Shown in pieces: positions 34,521 through 48,536 of a stretch of 64,000 bases of DNA. The notes under the pieces were generated by a model. It ran no database searches and was not told the DNA's origin. It saw only the letters and a list, made by a program, of their open reading frames with translations. Made by a program: the position numbers and the translations under genes. Positions within the stretch are counted from its first letter, which is position 1. Every line of letters starts with the position of its first letter. The stretch comes from Xanthomonas nasturtii. Its GTDB lineage: Bacteria; Pseudomonadota; Gammaproteobacteria; Xanthomonadales; Xanthomonadaceae. The stretch lies in contig NZ_LYMI01000067.1 of NCBI RefSeq assembly GCF_001660815.1, positions 105,594 to 169,593 on the forward strand. Direction: 5' to 3'.

Positions 34521-34730
34521 GCCCGGCACCGCGCCGGCAGGCTGCCAACGCCGCGCAAACTCCCTGCAAGTGCTTGTTTCTGGCTGGTAAACCGGAGCCA
34601 TCGGGGTGGCCTGCCGTGGTACAATCCGGTGCTTGAATCGATCGGCGGGAGCGTGGGGCCGGCAGCCTGTGACTAAGGCGCCCCCGACGCGGCTTTCCGG
34701 CTCGCCCGCCACCTCACTTACGGAACCCGA

Positions 34731-37430
34731 ATGGCAGAAACCGCCAAGGAAATCATCCAGGTCAACCTGGAAGACGAGATGCGCAAGAGCTATCTCGATT
34801 ACGCGATGAGCGTGATCGTGGGCCGCGCACTCCCCGATGCCCGTGACGGCCTCAAGCCTGTGCACCGACGCGTGTTGTTCGCGATGCACGAGCTGGGCGC
34901 ACACAGCAACAAGGCCTACTTCAAGTCGGCGCGTATCGTCGGCGACGTCATCGGTAAATACCACCCGCATGGCGACCAGTCGGTGTACGACACGCTGGTG
35001 CGCATGGCGCAGCCATTCTCGCTGCGTTACATGATGGTGGACGGCCAGGGTAACTTCGGTTCGGTCGACGGCGACTCTGCTGCGGCGATGCGTTACACCG
35101 AGTCGCGCATGTCGCGGCTGGCGCATGAGCTGATGGCCGACATCGACAAGGAAACCGTCGATTTCCAGCCCAATTACGATGAAAAGGAACAGGAACCGAC
35201 GGTCATGCCGACCCGGTTCCCGAGCCTGTTGGTCAATGGTTCGGCCGGTATCGCGGTGGGTATGGCCACCAACATCCCGCCGCATAACCTGACCGAGGCG
35301 ATCAACGCCTGCATCGCGCTGATCGACACCCCGACGCTGGATGTCGAAGGCCTGATGGAATACATCCCGGGCCCGGATTTCCCCACCGCGGGCATCATCA
35401 ACGGCACCGCCGGCATTGCCGCCGGTTATCGCACCGGCCGTGGCCGCGTGCGCATTCGTGCCAAAGCCGATGTGGAAGTGGCCGACAATGGCCGCGAGGC
35501 GATCGTCGTCACCGAGATCCCGTATCAGGTGAACAAGGCGAGGCTGATCGAAAAGATCGCCGAGCTGGTCAAGGAAAAGAAGCTCGAAGGCATCAGCGAG
35601 CTGCGCGATGAGTCCGACAAGGACGGCATGCGCATCTACATCGAAATCAAGCGCGGCGAGTCTGCCGAGGTTGTGCTCAACAACCTGTATCAGCAGACCC
35701 AGATGGAGTCGGTGTTCGGCATCAACATGGTGGCGCTGATCGACGGCCGCCCGCAATTGATGAACCTCAAGCAGATGCTGGAGGCGTTCATCCGCCACCG
35801 CCGCGAGGTGGTCACCCGCCGCACCATCTTTGAGCTGCGCAAGGCGCGTGCGCGTGCGCACGTGCTGGAAGGCCTGACCGTTGCGTTGGCCAACATCGAT
35901 GAAATGATCGAGTTGATCAAGACCTCGGCCAACCCGCAGGAAGCGCGCGAGCGCATGCTGGCCAAGACCTGGCAACCGGGTCTGGTCGGCGCGCTGCTGG
36001 GTGCGGCCGGTGCCGAAGCGTCCAAGCCGGAAGATCTGCCGCCGGGCGTGGGCCTGATCAAGGGCTTCTACCAGCTCAGCGAAGTGCAGGCCTCGCAGAT
36101 CCTGGAAATGCGTCTGCATCGCCTGACCGGGTTGGAACAGGAAAAGCTGACCGACGAGTACAAGCAGTTGCTCGGCGTCATCGAAGGCCTGATCCGCATC
36201 CTGGAAAACCCCGACGTGCTGCTGCAGGTGATCCGCGACGAGCTGATCAATATCCGCGAAGAATACGGCGACGAACGCCGCACCGAAATCCGTCACAGCG
36301 AAGAAGATCTGGACATTCTGGATCTGATCGCGCCGGAAGACGTGGTGGTGACGCTGTCGCACGCCGGCTATGCCAAGCGCCAGCCGGTGAGTGCGTATCG
36401 CGCGCAGCGCCGTGGTGGCCGTGGCCGTTCTGCCGCAGCGACCAAGGAAGAAGATTTCATCGACCAGCTGTGGCTGGTCAACACGCACGACACGCTGCTG
36501 ACCTTCACCAGCAGCGGCAAGGTGTTCTGGTTGCCGGTGCATCAGCTGCCGGAAGCCGGCTCCAATGCGCGTGGCCGCCCGATCATCAACTGGATTCCGC
36601 TGGAAGCCGGCGAGCGTGTGCAGGCGGTGCTGCCGGTGCGCGAATACGTCGATAACCGCTACGTGTTCTTCGCCACCCGCAACGGCACGGTCAAGAAGAC
36701 GCCGCTGAGCGAATTCGCCTTCCGTCTGGCGCGCGGCAAGATCGCGATCAACCTGGACGAGGGTGATGCGCTGGTCGGTGTGGCCTTGACCGATGGCGAC
36801 CGCGATGTGTTGCTGTTTGCCTCCAACGGCAAGACCGTGCGCTTTGGCGAATCCACCGTGCGTTCGATGGGCCGCACCGCCACCGGCGTGCGCGGTATTC
36901 GCCTGACCAAGGGCGAAGAGGTGGTCAGCCTGATCGTTTCCGAGCGTGCCGGCGGTGTCGAAGAAGAGATCGAAGACGACGGTGTCGATGAGGTTGTCGA
37001 AACCACCGAGGGCGCCGAGGCCGCGCTGATCGATATCGCCGATGATGGCAATGCGGCCTACATCCTGACCGCCACCGAAAACGGCTACGGCAAGCGCACC
37101 CCGCTGGCCGAGTACCCGCGCAAGGGGCGTGGCACCCAGGGCGTGATCGGTATCCAGACCACCGAGCGCAACGGCAAGCTGGTGCGTGCGGTGCTGTTGG
37201 GTGCCACCGACGAAGTGCTGTTGATTTCCGATGGCGGCACGCTGGTACGCACCCGCGGTTCGGAAATCTCGCGCGTGGGCCGCAATACCCAGGGCGTCAC
37301 GCTGATCCGTTTGTCCAAGGGTGAAAAGTTGCAGGCAGTGGAACGCCTGGACGCATCGCTGGATGACGTGGACGACGTGGTGGACGAAGCGAACGCAAGC
37401 GCAAGCGAAGCGCCACCGGCGGACGCGTGA
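34731..37430 (+). CDS. gyrA: DNA gyrase subunit A
   Basis: The breakage-reunion subunit of gyrase, which adds negative supercoils. The 899-residue product has the catalytic Tyr122 in AAMRYTES, the quinolone-determining region at 67-106 and the GyrA box QRRGGRG opening the C-terminal wrapping domain. Position 83 is Gln ([10 protein letters not shown]), not the Ser found in E. coli. The C-terminal domain contains an acidic insert (about 743-775). It ends in an acidic/alanine tail. The start at 34731 gives [17 protein letters not shown], the family N-terminus, and an intrinsic terminator follows directly. Confidence 0.97.
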   Translation: MAETAKEIIQVNLEDEMRKSYLDYAMSVIVGRALPDARDGLKPVHRRVLFAMHELGAHSNKAYFKSARIVGDVIGKYHPHGDQSVYDTLVRMAQPFSLRYMMVDGQGNFGSVDGDSAAAMRYTESRMSRLAHELMADIDKETVDFQPNYDEKEQEPTVMPTRFPSLLVNGSAGIAVGMATNIPPHNLTEAINACIALIDTPTLDVEGLMEYIPGPDFPTAGIINGTAGIAAGYRTGRGRVRIRAKADVEVADNGREAIVVTEIPYQVNKARLIEKIAELVKEKKLEGISELRDESDKDGMRIYIEIKRGESAEVVLNNLYQQTQMESVFGINMVALIDGRPQLMNLKQMLEAFIRHRREVVTRRTIFELRKARARAHVLEGLTVALANIDEMIELIKTSANPQEARERMLAKTWQPGLVGALLGAAGAEASKPEDLPPGVGLIKGFYQLSEVQASQILEMRLHRLTGLEQEKLTDEYKQLLGVIEGLIRILENPDVLLQVIRDELINIREEYGDERRTEIRHSEEDLDILDLIAPEDVVVTLSHAGYAKRQPVSAYRAQRRGGRGRSAAATKEEDFIDQLWLVNTHDTLLTFTSSGKVFWLPVHQLPEAGSNARGRPIINWIPLEAGERVQAVLPVREYVDNRYVFFATRNGTVKKTPLSEFAFRLARGKIAINLDEGDALVGVALTDGDRDVLLFASNGKTVRFGESTVRSMGRTATGVRGIRLTKGEEVVSLIVSERAGGVEEEIEDDGVDEVVETTEGAEAALIDIADDGNAAYILTATENGYGKRTPLAEYPRKGRGTQGVIGIQTTERNGKLVRAVLLGATDEVLLISDGGTLVRTRGSEISRVGRNTQGVTLIRLSKGEKLQAVERLDASLDDVDDVVDEANASASEAPPADA

Positions 37431-37458
37431 TCGCAGCGCGCCAGCAACGCCGTTGACG

Positions 37459-37489
37459 AAAAACGCCGGTGAAAGCCGGCGTTTTTTTA
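37459..37489 (+). terminator. rho-independent terminator of gyrA
   Basis: AAACGCCGG / CCGGCGTTT stem, loop TGAAAG, followed by a run of seven T. Located 29 bases after the gyrA stop. Confidence 0.92.
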
Positions 37490-37654
37490 TGCGCGTCGTT
37501 TTTAACGCGTGGTGTTTTATTGCGGGCGCTGACATCTGCAACGCAGTGTCTTCGCGTGTCGCTGCAAAGAACGCGGATCTTTCACCGCCACAGGTCGAAG
37601 GTTGTTGGCGGTGCGGCGGCGTTGCGTCGCCGCTTACTCGAAGAGGAACAACTG

Positions 37655-40153
<2,499 letters not shown>

Positions 40154-40170
40154 CGTTGGAACGTGCAAAG

Positions 40171-40201
40171 AAAAAACGCGCCGATAACGGCGCGTTTTTT
40201 T
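40171..40201 (+). terminator. rho-independent terminator of gcd
   Basis: AAAAAACGCGCCG / CGGCGCGTTTTTT with loop ATAA, and a T-run of six or more. Sits 18 bases after the gcd stop and reads equally well on the minus strand. Confidence 0.9.
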
Positions 40202-40302
40202 ATGGGCGCAAGCGGCTTGAAGCCAACCAAGCACAGTGCACATCACGGCATCGAGTTAACAGCTCCCCGGCGCGCAGGCTCTTACGATTCCCGATTCCCG
40301 AT

Positions 40303-41031
40303 TCACCCAACGTTCGCCACCAACTCATCGTCCTGCACCGCGTCGCGCACATCCTGCGCCAACGTCGCCTTGACGATGATCGAGCGGATCGCATCGGTGG
40401 CCTCGGACAGCGGCACATCGTTGCTGAGGCGCTGAAAGGTGTTGCGGCTGTTATAGCCGGAGCCGTCCTTCAGATAATGCTCGTACATCGACAGCAGGTC
40501 CTGGCAGGCGGTGATCAGGGCAGCGACATTGCCGCGCACCAGCGCATGACCCAGCTGATCGAAACTGTGCAGGCAATCGGCAAGCCAGTGCAGGTCATAG
40601 CGCGCGGTGCTCGGCTCGGGCGCGTTGTGGCCGCGGCTGTAGGCGCTATAGCGACGCAGGCTGCGCGCCACGCGCGCCACGTGCGCGAACAGCGTGCCGA
40701 TCTCGTTGGCGATATCCAACTGCTGCACCATCACCATCGGAATCACCTGGCCGGCAGTGGCTGCCTGCTGCTCCGATGCGTTCTGCTCCTGCTGATCCAG
40801 CGATTGCTTCAGCACGGCGTAACTGCGCTGCAGCGATTCCAGTTCCAACGTGGTGGCGGCCGTACGCGCTTTCAGTTGCGACAGCGCCGCCTGATAGCGG
40901 CCAAGGCTGTCCTGCGTGCTGGCAAGCTCGCCGGATTCGGTGCGCAGCTGGCGGCCGCGCACGAATGCCAGTCCGGTGGCGATCAGCGCCCAGAGTGCGA
41001 ATGCAGGCACCAGGTAAATCAAGATGCCCAT
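40303..41031 (-). CDS. membrane-anchored coiled-coil protein of unknown function
   Basis: A 242-residue protein with an N-terminal transmembrane segment (about 4-24, LIYLVPAFALWALIATGLAFV). A Gln/Glu/Leu-rich heptad region follows (about 32-88, ESGELASTQDSLGRYQAAL onward), probably a coiled coil, and then a soluble helical domain with YDLHWLADCLHSFDQLGHAL. GAGG lies 8 bases before the start. I do not recognise a family. It might be a cell-envelope scaffold, but that is a guess; neighbours give no context. Confidence 0.7.
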   Translation of the reverse strand: MGILIYLVPAFALWALIATGLAFVRGRQLRTESGELASTQDSLGRYQAALSQLKARTAATTLELESLQRSYAVLKQSLDQQEQNASEQQAATAGQVIPMVMVQQLDIANEIGTLFAHVARVARSLRRYSAYSRGHNAPEPSTARYDLHWLADCLHSFDQLGHALVRGNVAALITACQDLLSMYEHYLKDGSGYNSRNTFQRLSNDVPLSEATDAIRSIIVKATLAQDVRDAVQDDELVANVG

Positions 41032-41450
41032 GGAGATTCCTCAAACCGTTGCATACCTTGTCGGCCTGCAAAGCGCAGACTTGAGGGTGATTGTCGGGAA
41101 TGTGACGGGGCCGCTAGATCGGCGCGTGCAGGGCAGAACAGCCACCGCAGCAACGAGCGCTTCGGCATGCCTGGGGTAAAGAGCGCTGCCAAGCCTTGGG
41201 GCAGCCGACAAAACGACTGCATTCACCGCCATGCGGGCGCGGCCGGTGCGCGGGGCGGCATGGACCACGTGTACACCCCGGTTCCTGCGCGCCGTCCGCA
41301 CCCGCCTGACGACTGCTTGCCACGTTGGGTTAGCGCTCTCAGGGTGAAACGCAGCGACGCATCCAGGCCCCGCGACGACCGATGGCCGCCACTGGGGCAG
41401 CGCCGAGCGGCGCATCTTGAGCGCGCGATCGTCCACGCGCCGCATTGCTA
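41032..41450. other. intergenic region downstream of hutU
   Basis: 419 bases without a supported gene on either strand. It is somewhat less repetitive than other gaps and contains no T-run terminator that I could identify for hutU. Confidence 0.4.
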
Positions 41451-43118
41451 TCAGCCCAGAATCCCCGGCAAATCCAGTGCCTTTTCTTTCGCGCAATCGG
41501 TTGCAATCGCATAGCCGGCATCGGCGTGGCGCATCACACCGGTGGCCGGGTCGTTCCAGAGCACGCGTTCGATGCGCTTGTCGGCGGCCTCGCTGCCGTC
41601 GCAGACGATGACCATGCCGGCGTGTTGCGAGAAGCCCATGCCGACGCCACCGCCGTGATGCAGCGACACCCAGGTGGCGCCGGACGCGGTGTTGAGCAGG
41701 GCATTGAGCAGTGGCCAGTCGGAGACTGCATCGGAGCCGTCGGCCATCGCTTCGGTTTCGCGATTGGGCGAGGCCACGCTGCCCGAATCCAGATGGTCGC
41801 GGCCGATCACCACCGGCGCCTTCAATTCACCACTGCGCACCATCGCATTGAAGGCCAGGCCCAGCCGGTGGCGGTCGCCCAGGCCCACCCAGCAGATACG
41901 CGCGGGCAGGCCCTGGAAGGCGATCTTTTCGGCCGCCATGTCGAGCCAGCGATGCAGGTGGGCATCGTCGGGAATGAGTTCCTTGACCTTGGCATCGGTC
42001 TTGGCGATGTCGTCCGGGTCGCCGCTGAGTGCCACCCAGCGGAACGGGCCAATGCCGCGGCAGAACAGCGGACGGATATAGGCGGGCACAAAACCGGGGA
42101 AGTCGAACGCATCGGCGACCCCTTGTTCCAGCGCCATCTGGCGCAGGTTGTTGCCGTAATCCACGGTGGGCACGCCGAGCGCGTGGAAGGTGAGCATGGC
42201 GCGGATGTGGTTGGCCATCGTCTCGCGTGCGGCGGCTTCCACCTCCCTCGGCGCGCTCACGCGCTTTGCGTCCCACTCGTCCACGCTCCAGCCCTGCGGC
42301 AGGTAGCCGTTGACCGGGTCGTGTGCAGAGGTCTGGTCGGTCAGCAGGTCCGGCTTGATCCCGCGCAGCAGCAGTTCGTCCAGCACATCGGCGACATTGC
42401 CGAGCAGGCCGACCGACAGCGGCTTCTTTGCCGTGCACGATTGCTCGATCAGCTGTAGCGCTTCATCCAGCGACTCGGTCCAGGTATCCAGATACCCGGT
42501 GCGCAGGCGCATGTCGATGCTGGAACGGCGGCACTCCACTGCCAGGCACGAAGCACCGGCCATCACTGCCGCCAGCGGTTGCGCGCCGCCCATGCCGCCC
42601 AGGCCGCCGGTAAACAGCCACTTGCCGGCCAGGCTGCCGGCGTAGTGCTGGCGGCCCATTTCCACGAAGGTTTCGTAGGTGCCTTGCACGATGCCTTGCG
42701 CACCGATGTAGATCCAGCTGCCGGCGGTCATCTGGCCGTACATCGCCAGGCCTTTTTGATCGAGCGCGTTGAAGTGGTCCCAGGTGGCCCAGCGCGGCAC
42801 CAGATTGGAGTTGGCGATCAGCACGCGCGGCGCATCGGCATGGGTGCGGAACACCCCGACCGGTTTGCCGGACTGCACCAGCAGGGTTTGATCATCGTCC
42901 AATCGGGTGAGTGCAGCGACAATCGCATCGAAGGATTCCCAGTCGCGCGCAGCACGGCCGATACCGCCGTACACCACCAATTCCTGCGGGCGCTCGGCCA
43001 CGTCCGGGTCCAGGTTGTTCATCAACATGCGCAGCGGTGCCTCGGTCAGCCAGCTCCTGGCGGTGAGCGTGGTGCCGGTGGCGGCGCGGATGACGCGGGT
43101 TGCATCGTGACGGGTCAT
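41451..43118 (-). CDS. hutU: urocanate hydratase
   Basis: Second step of histidine degradation: urocanate to 4-imidazolone-5-propionate, using tightly bound NAD+. The 555-residue product matches the family length. Recognisable segments are [47 protein letters not shown] and [17 protein letters not shown]. The start at 43118 gives [16 protein letters not shown], the normal N-terminus; the frame upstream lies inside hutG. It begins 16 bases after hutG and is last in the hutI-hutH-hutG-hutU operon. Confidence 0.96.
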   Translation of the reverse strand: MTRHDATRVIRAATGTTLTARSWLTEAPLRMLMNNLDPDVAERPQELVVYGGIGRAARDWESFDAIVAALTRLDDDQTLLVQSGKPVGVFRTHADAPRVLIANSNLVPRWATWDHFNALDQKGLAMYGQMTAGSWIYIGAQGIVQGTYETFVEMGRQHYAGSLAGKWLFTGGLGGMGGAQPLAAVMAGASCLAVECRRSSIDMRLRTGYLDTWTESLDEALQLIEQSCTAKKPLSVGLLGNVADVLDELLLRGIKPDLLTDQTSAHDPVNGYLPQGWSVDEWDAKRVSAPREVEAAARETMANHIRAMLTFHALGVPTVDYGNNLRQMALEQGVADAFDFPGFVPAYIRPLFCRGIGPFRWVALSGDPDDIAKTDAKVKELIPDDAHLHRWLDMAAEKIAFQGLPARICWVGLGDRHRLGLAFNAMVRSGELKAPVVIGRDHLDSGSVASPNRETEAMADGSDAVSDWPLLNALLNTASGATWVSLHHGGGVGMGFSQHAGMVIVCDGSEAADKRIERVLWNDPATGVMRHADAGYAIATDCAKEKALDLPGILG

Positions 43119-43134
43119 GCCGGGTTCCTTGCAA

Positions 43135-43992
43135 TCAACGGGTGGCCGCAGGCAGCGCGGTGTCGGAAGAGGGGGCACTGGCGAACTGCAGGCAGGCCAG
43201 CAGCACATGCCGCAGTACCGCACGCAACGCGACTGCATGCGCGGGCTGCCATGGCGTGGGCCAGTTGTCGGGCGTGATGGTGTCCGGCTCGCCCATGTAG
43301 CCGCGGCAGGCCAGCTCCATCTGCAAACTGTGCACGCCGTGCTCGGGTTGCGCGTAGTGGCGGGTGATCCAGCCACCCTTGAAGCGGCCGTTGCGCACGG
43401 TGCTGTAGCCGCTGCTGCGGCACAGCTGTTCCACTGCATCGACCAGCGCCGGGTCGCAGCTGCGGTCGTCATTGCTGCCGATGTTGAATTGCGGCAATTC
43501 GCCATCGAACAGGTGCGGAATCAACGAACGGATCGAATGCGCGTCGTACACCACGATCTTTGCGTGTTGCGTACGCAGGCGCGCAATTTCGTCGGCAAGC
43601 GCGGCGTGGTACGGGTCGAACCAGCGCGTGCGGCGCAACGCGATCTGCGCCTGGTCCGGCGCAGCGCCATCGGCATACAACGGCTGATTGTCGAAGGTGG
43701 TGAGCGGGCACAGGCCAGTGGTGTTCTGGCCCGGATACAGCGATGCGCCGCTGGGGTCGCGATTGACGTCGATGACCGAGCGCGAGATGGCGGTGCGCAG
43801 CGTGGTGGCGCCCAGCGCGTGCGCGAAGTCGTAGAGCTGATGCACCCACCAATCGGCATCGCGCCGCGCCAGCCACGGCGACACGAACTGGTCGGCCACC
43901 GTGTCGGGCAGCTCGGTGCCGGTATGCGGAAAACTGATGATCAACGGCGCGTCGCCGCGGTGCAGGTCCAGCCAGCCGGGCAGGGCGTTCAT
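43135..43992 (-). CDS. hutG: N-formylglutamate deformylase
   Basis: Final step of the five-step Hut route: N-formylglutamate to glutamate and formate. The 285-residue protein has the zinc amidohydrolase motifs [38 protein letters not shown] and [22 protein letters not shown]. The start at 43992 is preferred because the family begins there, although an upstream ATG is in frame. A 181-base gap separates it from hutH. Its presence with hutF and absence of hutE or a formiminoglutamase fits the Pseudomonas-type pathway. Confidence 0.94.
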   Translation of the reverse strand: MNALPGWLDLHRGDAPLIISFPHTGTELPDTVADQFVSPWLARRDADWWVHQLYDFAHALGATTLRTAISRSVIDVNRDPSGASLYPGQNTTGLCPLTTFDNQPLYADGAAPDQAQIALRRTRWFDPYHAALADEIARLRTQHAKIVVYDAHSIRSLIPHLFDGELPQFNIGSNDDRSCDPALVDAVEQLCRSSGYSTVRNGRFKGGWITRHYAQPEHGVHSLQMELACRGYMGEPDTITPDNWPTPWQPAHAVALRAVLRHVLLACLQFASAPSSDTALPAATR

Positions 43993-44173
43993 CGCTGCGC
44001 TCCATGTGTCACTGCGCTGATCATCTGGCACGCGTCGCGCAGCTGTGCAGAGTGAGTACCGCGCGCGTTGCATGGCGCGTCATCGCATGCGTACGTGCGT
44101 GGAGATATGGCGAAAGGCCGCAGTTGCGATTGCGGTGATGCAGGCATCGCGCCAAGTCGTGCGATCTGCCAGC

Positions 44174-45712
44174 TCATGCGCCGTGCTCCACACCCGGCAA
44201 CGCAATCGCCACCGCCTGCGCCAGCGCTCCCGAGCGTACCAATGCGCTGGCGGCCAGCATATCGGGATGGAAATAGCGGTCGTCCTGCAGCGTGGGCACC
44301 TGCGCACGCAACACCGCACGTGCGGCTTCCAGCGCGGTGCTGGAGCGCAGCGGTGCGTGGAAGTCGCAGCCTTGCACCGCGGCCAGCAGTTCGATACCGA
44401 TGACATGCGCGGCGTTCTCGGCCATCGCCAGCAGACGGCGCGCACCGTGCGCAGCCATCGACACGTGATCTTCCTGATTGGCCGAGGTCGGGATCGAATC
44501 GACACTGGCCGGGTACGCGCGCTGCTTGTTTTCCGACACCAGCGCGGCGGCAGTGACCTGCGGAATCATGAAGCCGGAGTTCAAGCCCGGGCGCGGGGTG
44601 AGAAACGCCGGCAGCCCCGACAGCGCCGGGTCCACCAGCATCGCGGTGCGGCGTTCGCTGATCGAGCCGATTTCGCACACCGCCATCGCCAGCATGTCGG
44701 CGGCGAAGGCCACCGGCTCGGCATGGAAGTTGCCGCCGGACAAGGCCTCGCCGGTCTCGCTGAAGACCAGCGGGTTATCCGAAACGCCATTGGCTTCGAT
44801 CTCCAGCGTGCGTGCGGCCTGACGCATCACATCCAGCGCCGCGCCCATCACTTGCGGTTGGCAGCGCAGGCAATACGGGTCCTGCACGCGCACATCGCCA
44901 AGCCGATGCGATTCGCGAATGGCCGAATCGGCCATCAACGCGCGCAGTGCCGTCGCGGTGGCGATCTGCCCCGGCTGCCCGCGCAGTGCGTGGATGCGCG
45001 CATCGAACGGCGTATCCGAGCCCTTGGCCGCTTCCACCGACAACGCACCGGTGACCAATGCGGCCTGCAACACGGTTTCGATCTCGAACAGGCCGGCCAA
45101 GGCGCAGGCGGTGGAAAACTGGGTGCCGTTGAGCAGTGCCAAGCCTTCCTTCGCGCCCAGCACGCGCGGCTGCAGCTGCGCATGTGCGAGCGCGTCGGCA
45201 GCAGGCAGACGCTGCGCGCCGACGAACGCTTCGCCCACCCCGATCATCACCGCGGCCAGATGCGACAGCGGCGCCAGATCGCCGGACGCGCCCACCGAGC
45301 CCTGGCACGGCACCACCGGCGTGATGCCGGCGCGCAGCATCGCTTCCAGCAACGCCAGCGTGTCCGGCTGCACGCCGGAGGCGCCCTGGGCCAGGCTAGT
45401 GAGCTTGAGCGCCATCATCAGCCGCACCACCGGCACCGGCGTTGGCTCGCCGACACCGGCCGCATGCGAGAGCACGATATTGCGCTGCAGGGTCTGCAGG
45501 TCTTCGCGCTCGATGCGCACGCTGGCCAGCTTGCCGAAGCCGGTGTTGACCCCGTACACCGGCTCGCCACGCGCAACGATGGCTTCCACCGTTTGCGCAC
45601 TGCGCAGCACCGCGGCCGCGCAGGCGTCGTCCAGCACGACCTCGGCACCGCGATACAGCGCACGCCACTGCGCCAGCGTGACCTGGCCGGGCTGCAACAC
45701 AACAGAACTCAT
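44174..45712 (-). CDS. hutH: histidine ammonia-lyase
   Basis: First step: histidine to trans-urocanate and ammonia. The 512-residue enzyme self-cyclises Ala-Ser-Gly (142-144, in [12 protein letters not shown]) to the MIO electrophile. It has [13 protein letters not shown] and the conserved [19 protein letters not shown]. The start at 45712 overlaps the stop of hutI by 4 bases (ATGA), so it is translationally coupled to hutI. Long upstream open frame on this strand is the hutI coding region in another register. Confidence 0.97.
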   Translation of the reverse strand: MSSVVLQPGQVTLAQWRALYRGAEVVLDDACAAAVLRSAQTVEAIVARGEPVYGVNTGFGKLASVRIEREDLQTLQRNIVLSHAAGVGEPTPVPVVRLMMALKLTSLAQGASGVQPDTLALLEAMLRAGITPVVPCQGSVGASGDLAPLSHLAAVMIGVGEAFVGAQRLPAADALAHAQLQPRVLGAKEGLALLNGTQFSTACALAGLFEIETVLQAALVTGALSVEAAKGSDTPFDARIHALRGQPGQIATATALRALMADSAIRESHRLGDVRVQDPYCLRCQPQVMGAALDVMRQAARTLEIEANGVSDNPLVFSETGEALSGGNFHAEPVAFAADMLAMAVCEIGSISERRTAMLVDPALSGLPAFLTPRPGLNSGFMIPQVTAAALVSENKQRAYPASVDSIPTSANQEDHVSMAAHGARRLLAMAENAAHVIGIELLAAVQGCDFHAPLRSSTALEAARAVLRAQVPTLQDDRYFHPDMLAASALVRSGALAQAVAIALPGVEHGA

Positions 45713-46932
45713 GACGACTCCGAATTCAGCGAAAGATGCCCGCGCCAGACGCGGGCATGAAGAGGGTTGAAGCCCATGCGGTAGACCAGATCGGCCGGCG
45801 CATCGATGTCCCAGATCGCCAGATCGCAGTCCATGCCGGCGCGCAGCTGGCCCAGGCGCCCACTGCGCCCGAGCGCGCGTGCAGCCTCGCGGGTAAAGCC
45901 GGCGATGCACTCGTCCACGGTCATGCGGAACAACGTCGCCGCCATGTTCATCGCCAGCAACGGGCTGGTCAGCGGCGAGGTACCCGGGTTGCAGTCGGTG
46001 GCCAACGCCAGCGGCACGCCGGCTGCGCGCAATGCGGCAATCGGCGGCAGTTGGGTATCGCGAGTGAAATAAAACGCGCCCGGCAACAGCACCGCCACGG
46101 TGCCGGCGCCGGCCATCGCCGCGATGCCGGCCTGGTCCAGGTATTCGATGTGATCGGCCGATAGCGCGCCGTAGCGCGCAGCCAGTTCCGCGCCATGCTG
46201 GTTGCTCAGCTGTTCGGCGTGGATCTTGATGTGCAAGCCATGCGCCTGCGCCGCGATAAAGACCTGTTCGGCCTGCGCGTGCGAGAACGCCAGATGCTCG
46301 CAGAACACGTCCACGGCCTCGGCAAGCCCCTGCGCGGCGATCGCCGGAATCATCTGTGCGCAGACCTGGTCGATATAGGTCTGCGCGTCCTCGCCGGGCG
46401 GTACGGCATGTGCGCCCAGGAAGGTCGGCACCACTTCCACCTTGCGCAGCGCAGCGAGCTGGCGCGCTACGCGCAGCTGCTTGATTTCATCGTCCAGCGT
46501 GAGCCCGTAGCCGGATTTGATTTCCAGCGTGGTCACGCCTTCGGCAAGCATGGCGTCCAGGCGCGGCAGGCTGGTGGCCAGCAGCGCGGCCTCGTCGGCC
46601 GCGCGGGTGGCGCGCACGGTCGCTACGATGCCACCGCCGGCTGCGGCGATGTCGGCGTAGCTGGCGCCGCGCAGGCGCTGTTCGAATTCGTTGGCGCGGT
46701 TGCCGGCGTAGACCAGGTGCGTGTGGCAATCGATCAGGCCTGGGCTGATCCAGCGGCGCTGGCAGTCGTGCGCGGTGTCTGCTTCCAACGCCGGGGCCTG
46801 GGCGGCCGGGCCGGCGTAGATGATGCGGCCGTCCTGGCAGGCAACCACGCCCTCGTCCACGATGCCCAGGCCGCCATCGGCCGCATCCAGGGTCATCAGT
46901 TGCGCGTTGTGCCAGAGAACGTCGCAATGCAT
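45709..46932 (-). CDS. hutI: imidazolonepropionase
   Basis: Third step: imidazolonepropionate to N-formimino-L-glutamate. The 407-residue amidohydrolase has the metal motif H70-T-H72 in [15 protein letters not shown], then [13 protein letters not shown] and CNPGTSP. The start at 46932 gives [16 protein letters not shown], the family start. It is first in its operon, 25 bases from the HutC-type operator, and opposite to hutF. Confidence 0.95.
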   Translation of the reverse strand: MHCDVLWHNAQLMTLDAADGGLGIVDEGVVACQDGRIIYAGPAAQAPALEADTAHDCQRRWISPGLIDCHTHLVYAGNRANEFEQRLRGASYADIAAAGGGIVATVRATRAADEAALLATSLPRLDAMLAEGVTTLEIKSGYGLTLDDEIKQLRVARQLAALRKVEVVPTFLGAHAVPPGEDAQTYIDQVCAQMIPAIAAQGLAEAVDVFCEHLAFSHAQAEQVFIAAQAHGLHIKIHAEQLSNQHGAELAARYGALSADHIEYLDQAGIAAMAGAGTVAVLLPGAFYFTRDTQLPPIAALRAAGVPLALATDCNPGTSPLTSPLLAMNMAATLFRMTVDECIAGFTREAARALGRSGRLGQLRAGMDCDLAIWDIDAPADLVYRMGFNPLHARVWRGHLSLNSESS

Positions 46933-46956
46933 GGCGCAGGCTCGTGGTGTCTGATA

Positions 46957-46966
46957 TGTATATACA
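46957..46966. promoter_or_regulatory. HutC-type operator, divergent hut promoters
   Basis: Perfect ten-base palindrome TGTATATACA, in the 60-base gap between hutI (start 46932, minus) and hutF (start 46993, plus). HutC repressors of Pseudomonas and Klebsiella bind TGTATA-type palindromes; urocanate releases them. One site placed like this could repress both operons. Confidence 0.85.
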
Positions 46967-46992
46967 ATAAGTTCGGCAACCGAGGGTGTCCA

Positions 46993-48363
46993 GTGGCAGA
47001 CCAACAGGTGCAGGTGTTCTGGGCCGCCCGGGCCTTGTTGCCCGACGGCTGGGCGAGCGGGGTGCGGGTCGCGCTGACGCAGGGGCGCATCGTCTCGGTG
47101 CAGGCCGACGTGCCTGCTGCCATCAGCGACACCCGCTGCGAGGTGCTGCTGCCTGGGCTGGGCAATCTGCACAGCCACGCCTTCCAGCGTGGCATGGCCG
47201 GCCTGACCGAAGTCGGCGGGCGCAGCGGCGACAGCTTCTGGAGCTGGCGCGAGCTGATGTACCGCTTCGTCGACCGGCTGGACCCGGACAGCCTGCAGGC
47301 GCTCGCCGAACAGGCGTATGTGGAGATGCTGGAAAGCGGCTTCACCCGTGTCGGCGAATTCCATTACCTGCACCACACGGTGAGCGGTGCGCCCTATGCA
47401 CATGCCGGTGAAATGTCCGAGCGCATCGCCGCCGCAGCCGCCAACACCGGCATCGGACTCAGCTTGTTGCCGGTGTTCTATGCGCAATCGGATTTCGGCG
47501 GCGCCGCGCCCAGCCCGGCGCAACGCCGCCTCATTCACGACATCGACGGGTTCGCGCGTCTGTTGGACGATTGCAGACACAGCCTGAAAGCACTGCCGGA
47601 CGCCGTGCTGGGGCTGGCGCCGCACAGCCTGCGCGCAGTCACACCGCAGCAACTGGCGGCGCTGGCGCCGCTCACCGCTGGGCCCATCCACATCCATATC
47701 GCCGAACAGCAGCGCGAGGTGGATGCCTGCCTGGCCTGGTCCGGTCAACGCCCGGTGCAGTGGCTGCTGGCCAACGCGCCGGTGGATGCGCGCTGGTGCC
47801 TGGTGCATGCCACGCATGTGGATGCGCACGAACTGCACGCGATCGTCGCCAGCGACGCGGTGGTCGGTCTGTGCCCGATCACCGAAGCGAACCTGGGTGA
47901 CGGCGTGTTCCCGATGCAGGCATTCGCTGCCGCCGGTGGGCACTTCGGGGTGGGCTCGGATTCGAATGTGCTGATCGATGCGGCCGAGGAATTGCGCCTG
48001 CTCGAATACGGCCAGCGCCTGACGCTGCAGGCACGCAATGTCTTGGCGCAAGGGCCAGTGTCCAGCGGGCGTTGGCTCTACGAGCAGGCCGGCGCCGGCG
48101 CCGCACAGGCGCTGGGTGTTGCGCAATGCGGCATCCGCGCCGGGGCAGCGGCGGATCTGGTCGAGTTGGACACGGCGCATCCGGCCTTGCTCGCGCGCAA
48201 CGACGACGCCTTGCTGGACAGCTGGTTGTTTGCCGCGCGTGGCTCGGCGGTGCGTAACGTCTGGCGCGGCGGGCGCTGGGTGGTACGCGAGGGGCAGCAT
48301 GTCGACCGCGCGCGCATCGCCACGCGTTTTGCTGCCGTACTGGGAACCTTGCTGGGCAACTGA
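46993..48363 (+). CDS. hutF: N-formimino-L-glutamate deiminase
   Basis: Fourth step: removes the formimino nitrogen to give N-formylglutamate. The 456-residue amidohydrolase has the metal motif H60-S-H62 ([13 protein letters not shown]), [22 protein letters not shown] and SDSNV. It starts with GTG at 46993, with GAGG 7 bases upstream; an upstream frame that opens inside hutI is not used. It heads the divergent hutF-hutC operon. Confidence 0.95.
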   Translation: MADQQVQVFWAARALLPDGWASGVRVALTQGRIVSVQADVPAAISDTRCEVLLPGLGNLHSHAFQRGMAGLTEVGGRSGDSFWSWRELMYRFVDRLDPDSLQALAEQAYVEMLESGFTRVGEFHYLHHTVSGAPYAHAGEMSERIAAAAANTGIGLSLLPVFYAQSDFGGAAPSPAQRRLIHDIDGFARLLDDCRHSLKALPDAVLGLAPHSLRAVTPQQLAALAPLTAGPIHIHIAEQQREVDACLAWSGQRPVQWLLANAPVDARWCLVHATHVDAHELHAIVASDAVVGLCPITEANLGDGVFPMQAFAAAGGHFGVGSDSNVLIDAAEELRLLEYGQRLTLQARNVLAQGPVSSGRWLYEQAGAGAAQALGVAQCGIRAGAAADLVELDTAHPALLARNDDALLDSWLFAARGSAVRNVWRGGRWVVREGQHVDRARIATRFAAVLGTLLGN

Positions 48364-48536
48364 GCGGATGCGCGCACAATGCAGGTCCTGGAGCCGCTGA
48401 ACATCGCAACGTTGATCGGGCAGGTGCGGACAGTGCCTCAATCAAGCGTCTGGTGTCTGTTGCAACGCACACCGGCTGCACCCACCTGACGATGACGCCT
48501 GCCGTTGGATCGCCGCTCTTCCCGGAGACCTGAGCT

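Noticed and set aside
46933..48441. Extension of the hutI frame upstream through hutF to 48441
   Set aside because: The extra sequence is antisense to hutF. The family N-terminus and the operator position fit the start at 46932.
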